22,154 nt of DNA from an uncultured Bacilli bacterium (GTDB lineage Bacteria; Bacillota_I; Bacilli_A; RF39; UBA660). The stretch's first letter is position 1. Every line of letters begins with the position of its first letter. The stretch spans positions 1 to 22,154 of the forward strand of contig CALVUV010000005.1 in assembly GCA_944363685.1 (NCBI GenBank), in the 5' to 3' direction. A program made the position numbers and the translations under genes. Shown here in pieces: positions 1 to 7,359 of the stretch. The notes below the pieces were generated by a model. It saw only the letters and a list, made by a program, of their open reading frames with translations, did no database searches and was not told the origin of the DNA.

Positions 1-225
1 GATGTTAATACCGTATTATTATATGATGAAGCGAAAGAAAATGAAAAGATGATGAGAAGTCTTAAAGAAGAGGGAGAAATATTAGGGGAGAAAAAAGGTA
101 TTAAGAAAGGTGCTAATAATGAGAAAAAATCTATCGCTAAGTCAATGCTTGATAAAAAGATTGATATCCCCTTAATTAGTGAATTAACTGGTCTTTCAGA
201 AAAACAAATAGCAAGTCTTAGGTAA
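1..225 (+). CDS. C-terminal tail of Rpn-family nuclease/transposase (5' end outside window)
   Basis: This frame is open from the first base and encodes 74 residues before TAA. The N-terminal part lies outside the window. Visible are a Glu/Lys-rich helical stretch (residues about 10-45) and a closing helix-turn segment, DIPLISELTGLSEKQIASLR. In the Rpn family (recombination-promoting PD-(D/E)XK nucleases, often annotated as putative transposases), full proteins of about 280-300 residues commonly end this way, with a charged linker and then a GLS..I..L motif. The nuclease catalytic residues would be upstream and cannot be checked here. It is the left member of the triplicated tail array. The family call rests only on this tail, so it is an inference from pattern. 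Confidence 0.6.
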   Translation, partial: DVNTVLLYDEAKENEKMMRSLKEEGEILGEKKGIKKGANNEKKSIAKSMLDKKIDIPLISELTGLSEKQIASLR

Positions 226-239
226 GGAGAGTTTAGATA

Positions 240-491
240 ATGATAGAAAAAAAAGACAATCACTATAATCTTGATGATGTTGGACTATATGATGCAGCGA
301 AAGAAAATGAAAAGATGATGAGAAGTCTTAAAGAAGAGGGAGAAATATTAGGGGAGAAAAAAGGTATTAAGAAAGGTGCTAAGCAACGTGAAAAATCTAT
401 TGCTAAGTCAATGCTTGATAAAAAGATGGATATCCCCTTAATTAGTGAATTAACTGGTCTTTCAGAAAAACAAATTGCAAGTCTTAGGTAA
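240..491 (+). CDS. Stand-alone Rpn-type tail, small protein of 83 aa
   Basis: A complete small ORF duplicates the tail of the preceding gene without any nuclease domain. The ATG at 240 has a good Shine-Dalgarno (AAGGAG, 224-229) about 10 bases upstream, which sits just after the stop of copy 1. Residues 1-14 (MIEKKDNHYNLDDV) differ from the start of copy 1. From LYD onward the sequence is nearly identical: a Lys/Glu-rich helix, then DIPLISELTGLSEKQIASLR. No catalytic motif is present. If translated it would be a charged helical peptide that might interact with a full-length Rpn protein, but that is speculation. It could equally be a decaying duplicate that keeps its ribosome binding site by copying. 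Confidence 0.55.
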   Translation: MIEKKDNHYNLDDVGLYDAAKENEKMMRSLKEEGEILGEKKGIKKGAKQREKSIAKSMLDKKMDIPLISELTGLSEKQIASLR

Positions 492-505
492 GGAGAGTTT
501 AGATA

Positions 506-744
506 ATGATAGAAAAAAAGACAATCACTATAATCTTGATGATGTTGGACTATATGATGAAACGAAAGAAAATGAAAAGATGATGAGAAGTCTTAAAGAA
601 GAGGGAGAGAAGGATGGCATTAAAAAGGGTGCTAATAATGAGAAAAAATCTATCGCTAAGAATCTTCTTAAAGATGGATTACCTATTCCTAAAGTATGTG
701 AATATACAGGTCTATCAGAAAAACAAATTGCAAGATTAATTTAA
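506..744 (+). pseudogene. Third Rpn-type tail, frameshifted in a poly-A tract
   Basis: The copy begins with the same Shine-Dalgarno and ATG (506) as copy 2. The A-run after ATGATAG has seven A instead of eight, so translation from that ATG leaves frame and stops at TGA 581-583 after 25 residues. The original frame is open onward to TAA 742-744 and reads NHYNLDDVGLYDETKENEK, then a diverged tail ending GLSEKQIARLI. In that frame it could only be reached from a TTG at 475 inside copy 2, from internal ATGs at 580 or 583, or by polymerase or ribosome slippage on the A-tract. I call it a pseudogene. An expressed product through slippage is possible. Confidence 0.55.
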
Positions 745-770
745 ATACTAGAAAACTCTAGTATTTTTTC
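744..770 (+). terminator. Rho-independent terminator after the Rpn-tail array
   Basis: A 9-bp perfect stem (AATACTAGA at 744-752 pairing with TCTAGTATT at 757-765) with a 4-base loop is followed by a T-run to 769. It begins at the last base of the upstream stop codon and separates the array from typA. Confidence 0.85.
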
Positions 771-778
771 TATTTATG

Positions 779-787
779 TGTTATAAT
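779..787 (+). promoter_or_regulatory. Extended -10 promoter of typA
   Basis: TG at 779-780, one base, then a perfect TATAAT (782-787), about 28 bases before the typA ATG. No good -35 is visible at the right distance, which is normal for extended -10 promoters. It lies directly downstream of the preceding terminator. Confidence 0.7.
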
Positions 788-815
788 TTAGAACGTATTT
801 TGGAGTGTGATAAAT

Positions 816-2630
816 ATGAAAAAAAGAAATGTAGCAATTATTGCTCACGTCGATCATGGTAAAACGACTTTAGTAGATGGTATTTTAAAAACATCTGGTA
901 TGTTTCGTGATAATGAAGATGTTAGTAATGTATCAATGGATTCTAATGCCTTAGAAAAAGAACGTGGTATTACAATTCTTGCCAAAACAACTGCTTTAGA
1001 CTATAACGGATATCGTATTAATATTCTTGATACACCAGGACATGCTGATTTTGGTGGTGAAGTAGAAAGAATTATGAATATGGTAGACGGTGTTATCCTT
1101 GTTGTAGATGCTTATGAAGGTGCTATGCCTCAAACAAGATTTGTTTTAAAAAAAGCATTTGAAGCAGGAATTAAACCAATAGTAGTAATCAATAAAGTAG
1201 ATAAACCTAGTGCAAGATGTTCATCTGTTGTTGATGAAGTACTTGATCTATTTATAGAACTTGGCGCTGATGAAGATCAATTAGACTTCCCTGTAGTTTA
1301 CGCAAGTGCTTTAAATGAAACCTGTAGTTTATCTGATGATATTACTACTCAAAAGAAAGGTTTTGAACCACTACTTGATTTAATTATAGAAAAAATTCCT
1401 GCTCCTACTGGAGATAATACTAAACCATTACAATTTCAACCTGCATTACTTGATTATAATGAGTTTGTAGGACGTATTGGTATTGGTCGTGTACATAATG
1501 GAATTATTAAGACTGGTGAGATGGTTAGTTGTCTTAGATTAGATGGTTCTGTTAAAAACTTTAGAATTCAAAAATTATTTGGATATTATGGTTATAATCG
1601 TATAGAGATAAATGAAGCTGAAGCAGGAGATATTGTCGCTATTGCAGGTTTAGCTGATATATCAGTAGGTGAGACTATTTGTAATATGGGAGATAATCTT
1701 CCTCTTCCTGTTTTACATATAGATGAACCAACTCTACAAATGACATTTGGTACTAATACTAGCCCTTTTGTTGGTCGTGATGGAAAAATACTAACTGCTA
1801 GAAAAATAGAAGAAAGACTAATTAGAGAAACTCAAAAAGATGTATCATTAAAAGTAGAGCCTAATGGCAGTGATAGCTTTCTTGTCTCTGGTCGTGGAGA
1901 ATTACATCTTGGAATATTAATAGAAAATATGCGTCGTGAAGGTTTTGAACTTGAAGTATCTAAACCTAAAGTAATTATTAAAGAAATAGATGGTGTAAAA
2001 TATGAACCTTGGGAAGATTTACAAATAGAAGTACCAGAGGATGTAGTAGGTAGTGTTATTGAACACTTAGGTACTCGTGGTGGAGTTATGTCTAATATGA
2101 CTAACTTTGAAAATCAAGTTAGACTTAACTATACAATACCATCTCGTGGTCTTATTGGTTTTTCAACTGACTTTATGACTATGACAAAAGGTTATGGTAT
2201 TATGAGTCATACCTTTAAATCATATGAACCATATGAAAATGTAGATATTGGAGAACGTAAGCTTGGTGTTCTTGTTTCCGTAGAAAACGGTAATGCTACA
2301 GCATATTCAATTGGAAATCTTGAAGATAGAGGAACTATGTTTATCGAACCTGGTACAGAAGTATATGAAGGTATGATAATAGGAGAATGTAATCGTGATA
2401 ATGATTTAGCAGTTAACGTCGTTAAAGGAAAACAACTAACAAACATGCGTGCTGCTGGAAGTGATCATACTGTAGTTTTAAAACGTCCTCGTCCTATCAC
2501 CTTAGAATATGCTCTTGACTATATAAATTCAGATGAGTTAGTTGAAGTAACACCCAACTTTATTAGACTTAGAAAACGTATTTTAAATACAGAAGAAAGA
2601 AAAAAAGCAGATGCTAAAAAAAATAAGTAG
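816..2630 (+). CDS. typA: Translational GTPase TypA/BipA
   Basis: TypA/BipA is a ribosome-binding GTPase of the EF-G/LepA superfamily, involved in 50S assembly and growth under stress or cold. The 604-residue product matches the usual length of about 600-615. All G motifs are visible: G1 HVDHGKTT (about 11-18), RGIT (50-53), DTPGHADFGGEVER (72-85), NKVDKP (126-131) and SAL (164-166). The TypA-specific GRGELHLGILIENMRREGFE segment and the family's C-terminal domain follow. I chose ATG 816 because the Shine-Dalgarno (GGAG, 802-805) is 10 bases upstream. A GTG at 807 in the same frame is too close to it. The gene is monocistronic, with its own promoter and a shared terminator with the convergent neighbour. 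It is ordinary housekeeping and marks the chromosomal edge of the accessory block. Confidence 0.97.
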   Translation: MKKRNVAIIAHVDHGKTTLVDGILKTSGMFRDNEDVSNVSMDSNALEKERGITILAKTTALDYNGYRINILDTPGHADFGGEVERIMNMVDGVILVVDAYEGAMPQTRFVLKKAFEAGIKPIVVINKVDKPSARCSSVVDEVLDLFIELGADEDQLDFPVVYASALNETCSLSDDITTQKKGFEPLLDLIIEKIPAPTGDNTKPLQFQPALLDYNEFVGRIGIGRVHNGIIKTGEMVSCLRLDGSVKNFRIQKLFGYYGYNRIEINEAEAGDIVAIAGLADISVGETICNMGDNLPLPVLHIDEPTLQMTFGTNTSPFVGRDGKILTARKIEERLIRETQKDVSLKVEPNGSDSFLVSGRGELHLGILIENMRREGFELEVSKPKVIIKEIDGVKYEPWEDLQIEVPEDVVGSVIEHLGTRGGVMSNMTNFENQVRLNYTIPSRGLIGFSTDFMTMTKGYGIMSHTFKSYEPYENVDIGERKLGVLVSVENGNATAYSIGNLEDRGTMFIEPGTEVYEGMIIGECNRDNDLAVNVVKGKQLTNMRAAGSDHTVVLKRPRPITLEYALDYINSDELVEVTPNFIRLRKRILNTEERKKADAKKNK

Positions 2631-2652
2631 TTCATTTTTGAACTACTTTTTT
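2617..2652. terminator. Bidirectional terminator between typA and the thioredoxin gene
   Basis: A 10-bp perfect stem (AAGTAGTTCA at 2625-2634 with TGAACTACTT at 2639-2648) and a TTTT loop have an A-run on the left and a T-run on the right. It therefore works in both directions for two convergent genes. The typA stop codon lies inside the left arm. Confidence 0.9.
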
Positions 2653-3066
2653 CTATTCTATATAACCAGCATCTTTCAACTCTTCTTTAAGTTTTTCATT
2701 AGATACAGCTCCAGAAAATCTACCACTTTCTTCACCATCTTCAAAGAAAACCACTGTAGGAGTACCACTAATTGTCATTAACTTATCAAATTTCTCTAAC
2801 TCCTCATCAGTTAAATTATAAATATTAATAGAAAAAGCTTCTAGATTATTAGTCTTTAATACAGCTTTAAATCTAGGAGAAAACTCTTCACAATGGCTAC
2901 ATCCCGTTTGAATAACTTCCAAAATAAAACTATCTTTATTATCAATTTTCTCTTCAAACTCACTATAATCTATTTCTCTTACAACATTGCTATCATCCTC
3001 ACAACCTGTAAGCATTAATGTAGATACAACTATCAACGTTAAAATAATTAATTTTTTCAAATACAT
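2653..3066 (-). CDS. Thioredoxin-fold lipoprotein
   Basis: An exported, membrane-anchored thiol-disulfide protein of 137 residues. It has a signal peptide with lipobox LTGC (19-22, lipidation at Cys22), a redox motif CSHC in TGCSHCEEF (Cys56, Cys59), and a thioredoxin cis-Pro in SGTPTVVFF (Pro103). The family either reduces or oxidises disulfides of exported proteins; the direction cannot be read from the sequence. The ATG at 3066 directly abuts the Shine-Dalgarno AGAGGTGA. A TTG two codons in (3060) has better spacing and gives MKKLIILT, so the true product may be two residues shorter. It is divergent from the large block, whose exported proteins are rich in cysteine, so it may serve them. 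That link is inferred. Confidence 0.85.
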   Translation of the reverse strand: MYLKKLIILTLIVVSTLMLTGCEDDSNVVREIDYSEFEEKIDNKDSFILEVIQTGCSHCEEFSPRFKAVLKTNNLEAFSINIYNLTDEELEKFDKLMTISGTPTVVFFEDGEESGRFSGAVSNEKLKEELKDAGYIE

Positions 3067-3079
3067 TCACCTCTTTTAC

Positions 3080-3107
3080 ATTATATCACTTAATAAATAC
3101 TTTTCAA
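3080..3107 (-). promoter_or_regulatory. Promoter of the thioredoxin lipoprotein gene
   Basis: On the minus strand there is TTGAAA (3107-3102), a 16-base spacer and TATAAT (3085-3080), about 14 bases before the ATG. It overlaps the plus-strand promoter of the large block, so the two genes may influence each other. Confidence 0.65.
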
Positions 3108-3129
3108 ATTATAAAATTTAAGATATACT
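3101..3129 (+). promoter_or_regulatory. Candidate promoter of the large plus-strand block
   Basis: A weak -35 TTTTCA (3101-3106), a 17-base spacer and -10 TATACT (3124-3129) lie 28 bases before the first ATG of the block. It is divergent from and overlapping with the thioredoxin promoter. Confidence 0.5.
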
Positions 3130-3157
3130 ATATTTAAGGTAAAGGGGTGTTAAACTT

Positions 3158-4705
3158 ATGATACTTAGAAGGCCTTATGCTTTATTAATCAAATACTTCC
3201 AAAAGATTCATTTAGCTCTTATTCTTTTGTGTGCTTATATTTTCTATAAGATAACTTTCTTAAGAACTTTTGTTAATGACTTTATCGAAACAGAAAGTTA
3301 TAACAGTTACTATGAATCTATTGGTAGTCACATTAATGTCTTAGTAATAATTTCTGTTCTTCTAGTAATTGTAGTAACTATAACTTTAATAGTTCTATTA
3401 TTGTATAAAAAGAAACCATGGAAAATATATCTAATACCTTTATTAGAATATGTCTTTATCCTTGGCCTATTCATCTATATCACTAGTTACTTTAATAGTT
3501 ACACAGAACTATCTTCAATACCTGCTATTATGGCTGCAAGAGACTTACTTAACATAGCAAGTATTTTCCAATACGTAGTCTTTGTAATATTTGGTATTAG
3601 ATTCCTAGGAATAGATTTAAAGAAATTTGGTTTTAAAAATGATGAAGAATATCTTGATATTAAAGAAGAAGATAGAGAAGAATTTGAAGTTAACATTGAA
3701 TTTGATAAAGATAAAATAACAAGAAATATAAAAAAGTTTATTAGAAATGCTAAATATGTATATCATGAACACAAATTAGTCTGTAATACCATTATAATAA
3801 TACTAATTATCTCTCTTACTGGATATACATATTATTATTTTGGTGTTCTACATAGAACCTATAAAGAAGGAAATACCTTTAATGCTAACTATTATGATAT
3901 TACTGTTAATAGTAGTTATCTAACAGATAGAGAAAGTAATGGTACTATCATTAATAAAAATTCAAATTACTCATACTTAGTGTTAAATATTACAGTTGTA
4001 AATAAAGCAAGTAACTCTAGAGCCATCAATATAGATAGATTTAGAGTTATGAATAAAAACAATCAATATAGATATGATGCTAAAAGTTATGATTATTTTA
4101 AAGACTTAGGCACTTCGTATGATAGAAATAAAGAAGTAGCAGGTGGAGATGATGTAACTTTTATCTTAGTATATAGAGTAGATAAAGATTTAGATCCTAG
4201 CAAATACGTTTTATACTATCACGATGTTACTAATAATATGCTCTTAAAAAAGACAAAATTAAGTGTTCAAGATGTAAGAGATGTCAAAACAAAAGAAACA
4301 TTTAATTTAAATGATAAAGCAACATTTCCAAATGATAGAAACTTAACAATAACAAGAGCAAGCTTAACAGACTCTATAACCTATAGTACATATAAATGTG
4401 ATGAATTTTCTTGTGGTACTAAAGATGTAGAATTAACACCACCAACTGGAAAAGTATTAGAATTAGCCTTTACAAGTGATTATTTTACAGGTAAGAGTTT
4501 TGTTGACTTTTCAAATATATATGCTAAAATAAGATATAAGGATACAAATGGTAAAAACAAAACAATAGTAACAACTAATTTAGTTTCAAGTGATTATTTT
4601 GGTAATTATGCATATTTTAGAATCCCTGATGATATTGCTTCTGATAGTAATATTAGTTTAATATTTACTTTTAGAAATGAAAGATATGTATATATTGTTA
4701 TATAG
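3158..4705 (+). CDS. Five-TM membrane protein with extracellular beta-rich domain
   Basis: A 515-residue protein and the first gene of the large block. I see five hydrophobic segments (about 18-36, 59-83, 91-112, 136-154 and 209-231), a charged cytoplasmic loop between the fourth and fifth (about 158-205), and an extracytoplasmic C-terminal region of about 280 residues. The part around 240-370 (NAN YYDITVNSSY, then SYLVLNITVVNK and VTFILVYRVDK) resembles the immunoglobulin-like DUF4352 domain often seen on secreted Bacillota proteins. A second beta-rich half holds a Cys pair in YKCDEFSCGTKD. I do not recognise a specific function. Its position at the head of the block suggests a membrane scaffold or surface component of the apparatus. 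The start has a GGGG-type ribosome site (3144-3147) and no better alternative. Confidence 0.75.
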   Translation: MILRRPYALLIKYFQKIHLALILLCAYIFYKITFLRTFVNDFIETESYNSYYESIGSHINVLVIISVLLVIVVTITLIVLLLYKKKPWKIYLIPLLEYVFILGLFIYITSYFNSYTELSSIPAIMAARDLLNIASIFQYVVFVIFGIRFLGIDLKKFGFKNDEEYLDIKEEDREEFEVNIEFDKDKITRNIKKFIRNAKYVYHEHKLVCNTIIIILIISLTGYTYYYFGVLHRTYKEGNTFNANYYDITVNSSYLTDRESNGTIINKNSNYSYLVLNITVVNKASNSRAINIDRFRVMNKNNQYRYDAKSYDYFKDLGTSYDRNKEVAGGDDVTFILVYRVDKDLDPSKYVLYYHDVTNNMLLKKTKLSVQDVRDVKTKETFNLNDKATFPNDRNLTITRASLTDSITYSTYKCDEFSCGTKDVELTPPTGKVLELAFTSDYFTGKSFVDFSNIYAKIRYKDTNGKNKTIVTTNLVSSDYFGNYAYFRIPDDIASDSNISLIFTFRNERYVYIVI

Positions 4706-4720
4706 AAAGGGTAGAAAAAG

Positions 4721-6559
4721 ATGAAAAAAAAGAAATTTGATAAGAAGAAAATTATAAGAATTATTGAAATAGTTGCAGTAATATTAGTAGTATTTTTAAT
4801 ATTTTTCTTTGGTTTCTATTATCCAAATAAAATATTTAAAGATAATGAAGAAACATTTGCCGCTGCCGGTGAAAGATATTATCAAGTAAACAGAAATTTT
4901 ATTCCTAGCGAAGAAGGTAGAGTTATGACAGTTACTCTATCAACTTTAGTACAAGAAAACTATCTTGATGATTTACTAATACCATATTCAAATAAAGTTT
5001 GTGATGTAAATGATTCTACTGTTAAAGCAGTATTAAAAGATGGTAAATATGAATACTATACTTATTTAAAGTGTGGTAAATATGAATCAGATACAGATCA
5101 TGAAGGACCAGTAATAACTCTTAATGGTGATACTGAACAAAAAGTTAGTAGAGGAAGTGAATATACTGATCCAGGTATTAAAAGTGTAGTTGATAATACT
5201 GATGGTGAAATGAATGTAGATGATGTTACAGTAAAAGGTGAAGTTGATACTTCTAAAGTAGGTACTTATAAAATTACATATAGAATAAGAGATAGTCTTG
5301 ATAATAATACTACAGTTACTAGAACAGTTAAAGTAGAAGAAAGATTATCAACAGTTGTAAAAGAAGCGACAAAAGATACAAATAATTACTATAGAGGACA
5401 AGTTGACAACAACTATCTAATGTTTAATAATATGCTATTTAGAATAGTAAAAGTTAATAATGATAATAGTGTTGTAATAGCTAGTAATGATGCTCTTGCT
5501 AATGTAGATTATACAAATGATGGAAAATTTACAGATAGTTCTCTAGATAAATGGTTAAATGATTATTTCTATAATTTATTAGAACCAAGATATCAAAAAC
5601 TAATTAAGTCAAGTACTTGGTGTGATGATAAAGTTAATGCAGATAATACTAGTACTACTGAATGTACAAGACAATCTGCTAAGAGAAATGTTGGTATTCT
5701 ATCATTACAAGATTATAATATGACCCATGATGGTACTTCAAGTTATCTTAGTAAAACTAATTATACTTGGTATGCCAATATAGCAGATGATAATTCTGCT
5801 TGGGGTATTACAGGTGTTGCAGCCTATCCAGAAAGTTTAGCAGTATCAGATGAGACTAATCTTCTAAATGTTGTTCCTGCTGTAACTTTAAAAGCTAGTA
5901 CATCTATTTTAGATGGAGATGGTAGTTCAACTAATCCATATATAATACTAGAAGATAAAAAAGGAAAAAGCAGTAGTAATCTTAATGAAAGAGAAGTTGG
6001 AGAATATGTTAAATATTCAGGATATACTTTTAGAATAAGTAATACATTAGATGATGGTACAACAGAAGTTATTATGGATTCTACATTGACATCAAACAAT
6101 AGACAAGTTAATATAAGTTATGAAAATGAACAAGAAAGAAAAGTTTATAATCCTAATCAAGAAGGAAATATTGCTTATCAAATAAAAAATGATATGACAA
6201 GATATATAGATACAAAGCTATTTGTAAATAAAGAAATAAGTGTTCCAATATATGATGGAAGAATTACTTATGAAGGTAAACATGATACTAAAAAATATAA
6301 TCTTCTAGTTACCATTCCATCTACCTTTGATATATTTAGTGCTAGAATTGGTAATACCTATGATAGTGGATATTGGTTAATAGATTCATCAAAAGAAGCC
6401 GGTATTAAAGCAGTTGTTAGATCAAGTGGTACAGTTACTTATTCAAATGCTCCAGATACAACAACTGCAGGAGTTAAAGTAAAAGCTTACTTTGGTGAAG
6501 ATGTTGTAATAAAAAGTGGTAGTGGTACAATTGATGATCCATATACACTTGTAAGTTAA
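4721..6559 (+). CDS. Membrane-anchored surface protein with Ig-like (DUF5011-type) domain and two C-terminal modules
   Basis: A 612-residue protein with a Lys-rich N-terminus and one membrane segment (11-33), the rest being outside. Residues about 45-122 look pilin-like: a short helical AAAGERYYQVN stretch, TLSTLVQENYL, and a Cys pair at 94 and 118. Residues about 128-207 form an Ig-like repeat of the DUF5011/HYR type (PVITLNGD, then YTDPGIKSVVDNTDGE and KVGTYKITYRIRDSLDN). Two further modules (about 226-415 and 420-612) each end in a similar G-S-G/S-x-x-x-PY-I/T-L sequence. The first resembles DUF6273-like surface modules (MLFRIVKVNNDNSVVIAS). It lies directly before the sortase gene but has no LPXTG-like tail, so the N-terminal helix is its anchor. 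It is probably an adhesin or minor-pilin-like tip protein. Role inferred. Confidence 0.7.
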   Translation: MKKKKFDKKKIIRIIEIVAVILVVFLIFFFGFYYPNKIFKDNEETFAAAGERYYQVNRNFIPSEEGRVMTVTLSTLVQENYLDDLLIPYSNKVCDVNDSTVKAVLKDGKYEYYTYLKCGKYESDTDHEGPVITLNGDTEQKVSRGSEYTDPGIKSVVDNTDGEMNVDDVTVKGEVDTSKVGTYKITYRIRDSLDNNTTVTRTVKVEERLSTVVKEATKDTNNYYRGQVDNNYLMFNNMLFRIVKVNNDNSVVIASNDALANVDYTNDGKFTDSSLDKWLNDYFYNLLEPRYQKLIKSSTWCDDKVNADNTSTTECTRQSAKRNVGILSLQDYNMTHDGTSSYLSKTNYTWYANIADDNSAWGITGVAAYPESLAVSDETNLLNVVPAVTLKASTSILDGDGSSTNPYIILEDKKGKSSSNLNEREVGEYVKYSGYTFRISNTLDDGTTEVIMDSTLTSNNRQVNISYENEQERKVYNPNQEGNIAYQIKNDMTRYIDTKLFVNKEISVPIYDGRITYEGKHDTKKYNLLVTIPSTFDIFSARIGNTYDSGYWLIDSSKEAGIKAVVRSSGTVTYSNAPDTTTAGVKVKAYFGEDVVIKSGSGTIDDPYTLVS

Positions 6560-6573
6560 AAAAGGAGTAAATT

Positions 6574-7359
6574 ATGAAAGTAAAAAAGAAGTCTGTAATA
6601 GTATTATTAATCATTATAATCTTTATTATCTCTTGTTCTTTACTAATATATCTAAACTGGGGCAAAACAAGTAATTTTACAATTACTGATGAAAGTGATA
6701 AAATAAAAGAGGCAGCAACATATGGTGATGATGTCACAGGTTGGCTGAGAGTAGAAGGAACAAATATAGATTTAGCTTTAATTGCGAGAAATAATGAAAA
6801 AGACATAGAAGATAGAAGTTATCAATATGCTTGGACCAATTCATTTCCTGATGAAAATAGTAATCATTTTACTTACATATCTCACAATATAAGAAATGTT
6901 TCAAGTAACCCTATCATAGGTGATGATAGTATGACTTATTTTGAACAATTAATGTCTTTTATCTATCCTGAGTTCATAAAAGAAAATCAGTTTATAGAGT
7001 TTACAGGACCAGATGGAGAAACATCAATCTATAGAATATATGGAGTAACACTTAATGAAGATTCACAATCTTCTTCCTACTATGATACATTTAGTGATGA
7101 AGAATTAGATGAATATATTAAAAAAGCAAAAAGTGATAGTATGTATGATATGGATGTAGATGTTGATTCAAATGATATGCTGTTAACTTTATATACATGT
7201 ACAAGATTCTATGGATCTAGTGATGCTTATTCATTCAGAGTAGATGCTAGAGAATTACGGGAGGGTGAAAAAATGAAGTATTCTACGGTTGAAACAAACA
7301 AAAAATATGAAAAAATTGCCGAAAGGATGAAAGAAGGTGAGAGCAATGAAGAAGTATAG
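6574..7359 (+). CDS. Class B-type sortase
   Basis: A membrane-anchored cysteine transpeptidase of 261 residues. It has one N-terminal membrane segment (about 7-27) followed by the sortase fold. Catalytic His104 is in YISHNIRN and Cys209 in TLYTCTR. The insertion of helices between them (about 120-200) is class B-like. The usual catalytic Arg position shortly after the Cys reads AYSFRVDAR: the expected Arg appears to be Ser220, with Arg222 two residues on, so the third catalytic residue needs structural checking. Class B sortases usually attach haem proteins or polymerise pilins. No protein in the window has an obvious sorting signal, so its substrate is unknown. The gene overlaps the next one by 14 bases, implying coupled translation. 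Confidence 0.88.
   Translation: MKVKKKSVIVLLIIIIFIISCSLLIYLNWGKTSNFTITDESDKIKEAATYGDDVTGWLRVEGTNIDLALIARNNEKDIEDRSYQYAWTNSFPDENSNHFTYISHNIRNVSSNPIIGDDSMTYFEQLMSFIYPEFIKENQFIEFTGPDGETSIYRIYGVTLNEDSQSSSYYDTFSDEELDEYIKKAKSDSMYDMDVDVDSNDMLLTLYTCTRFYGSSDAYSFRVDARELREGEKMKYSTVETNKKYEKIAERMKEGESNEEV

Larger units (their letters stand above)
1..744 (+). repeat. Three tandem copies of an Rpn-tail unit (about 266 bp period)
   Basis: The same roughly 200 to 250 bp segment occurs three times head to tail. The gcgaaag block at 31 recurs at 297 and, as acgaaag, at 562, giving offsets of 266 and 265. Each unit carries its own Shine-Dalgarno (AAGGAGAG) and an ATG at its left end, so unit 2 is an independent small gene. 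Units 1 and 2 are nearly identical. Unit 3 matches unit 2 on its left half, shares the GANNEKKSIAK segment with unit 1, and diverges on its right half, so it is a mosaic. The pattern fits repeated duplication or recombination between tails of Rpn-family genes. The last base of the third unit also starts the terminator stem. Confidence 0.85.

Noticed and set aside
1..744. CRISPR-like array from the regular 266-bp period
   Set aside because: The repeats are coding tails of more than 200 bp with no short repeat-spacer structure.
807..815. Upstream GTG start for typA giving three more residues
   Set aside because: It lies one base after the GGAG ribosome site. ATG 816 has workable spacing and matches family N-termini.
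2207..2446. Minus-strand open frame inside typA
   Set aside because: It lies wholly opposite a conserved gene and has no family features.
4432..4455. LTPPTG sequence resembling a sortase sorting signal in the five-TM protein
   Set aside because: It is internal, in a beta-rich domain, and is not followed by a membrane helix and charged tail.
6474..6806. Minus-strand open frame across the start of the sortase gene
   Set aside because: It overlaps two good plus-strand genes and is rich in residues expected from reversed AT-rich sequence.
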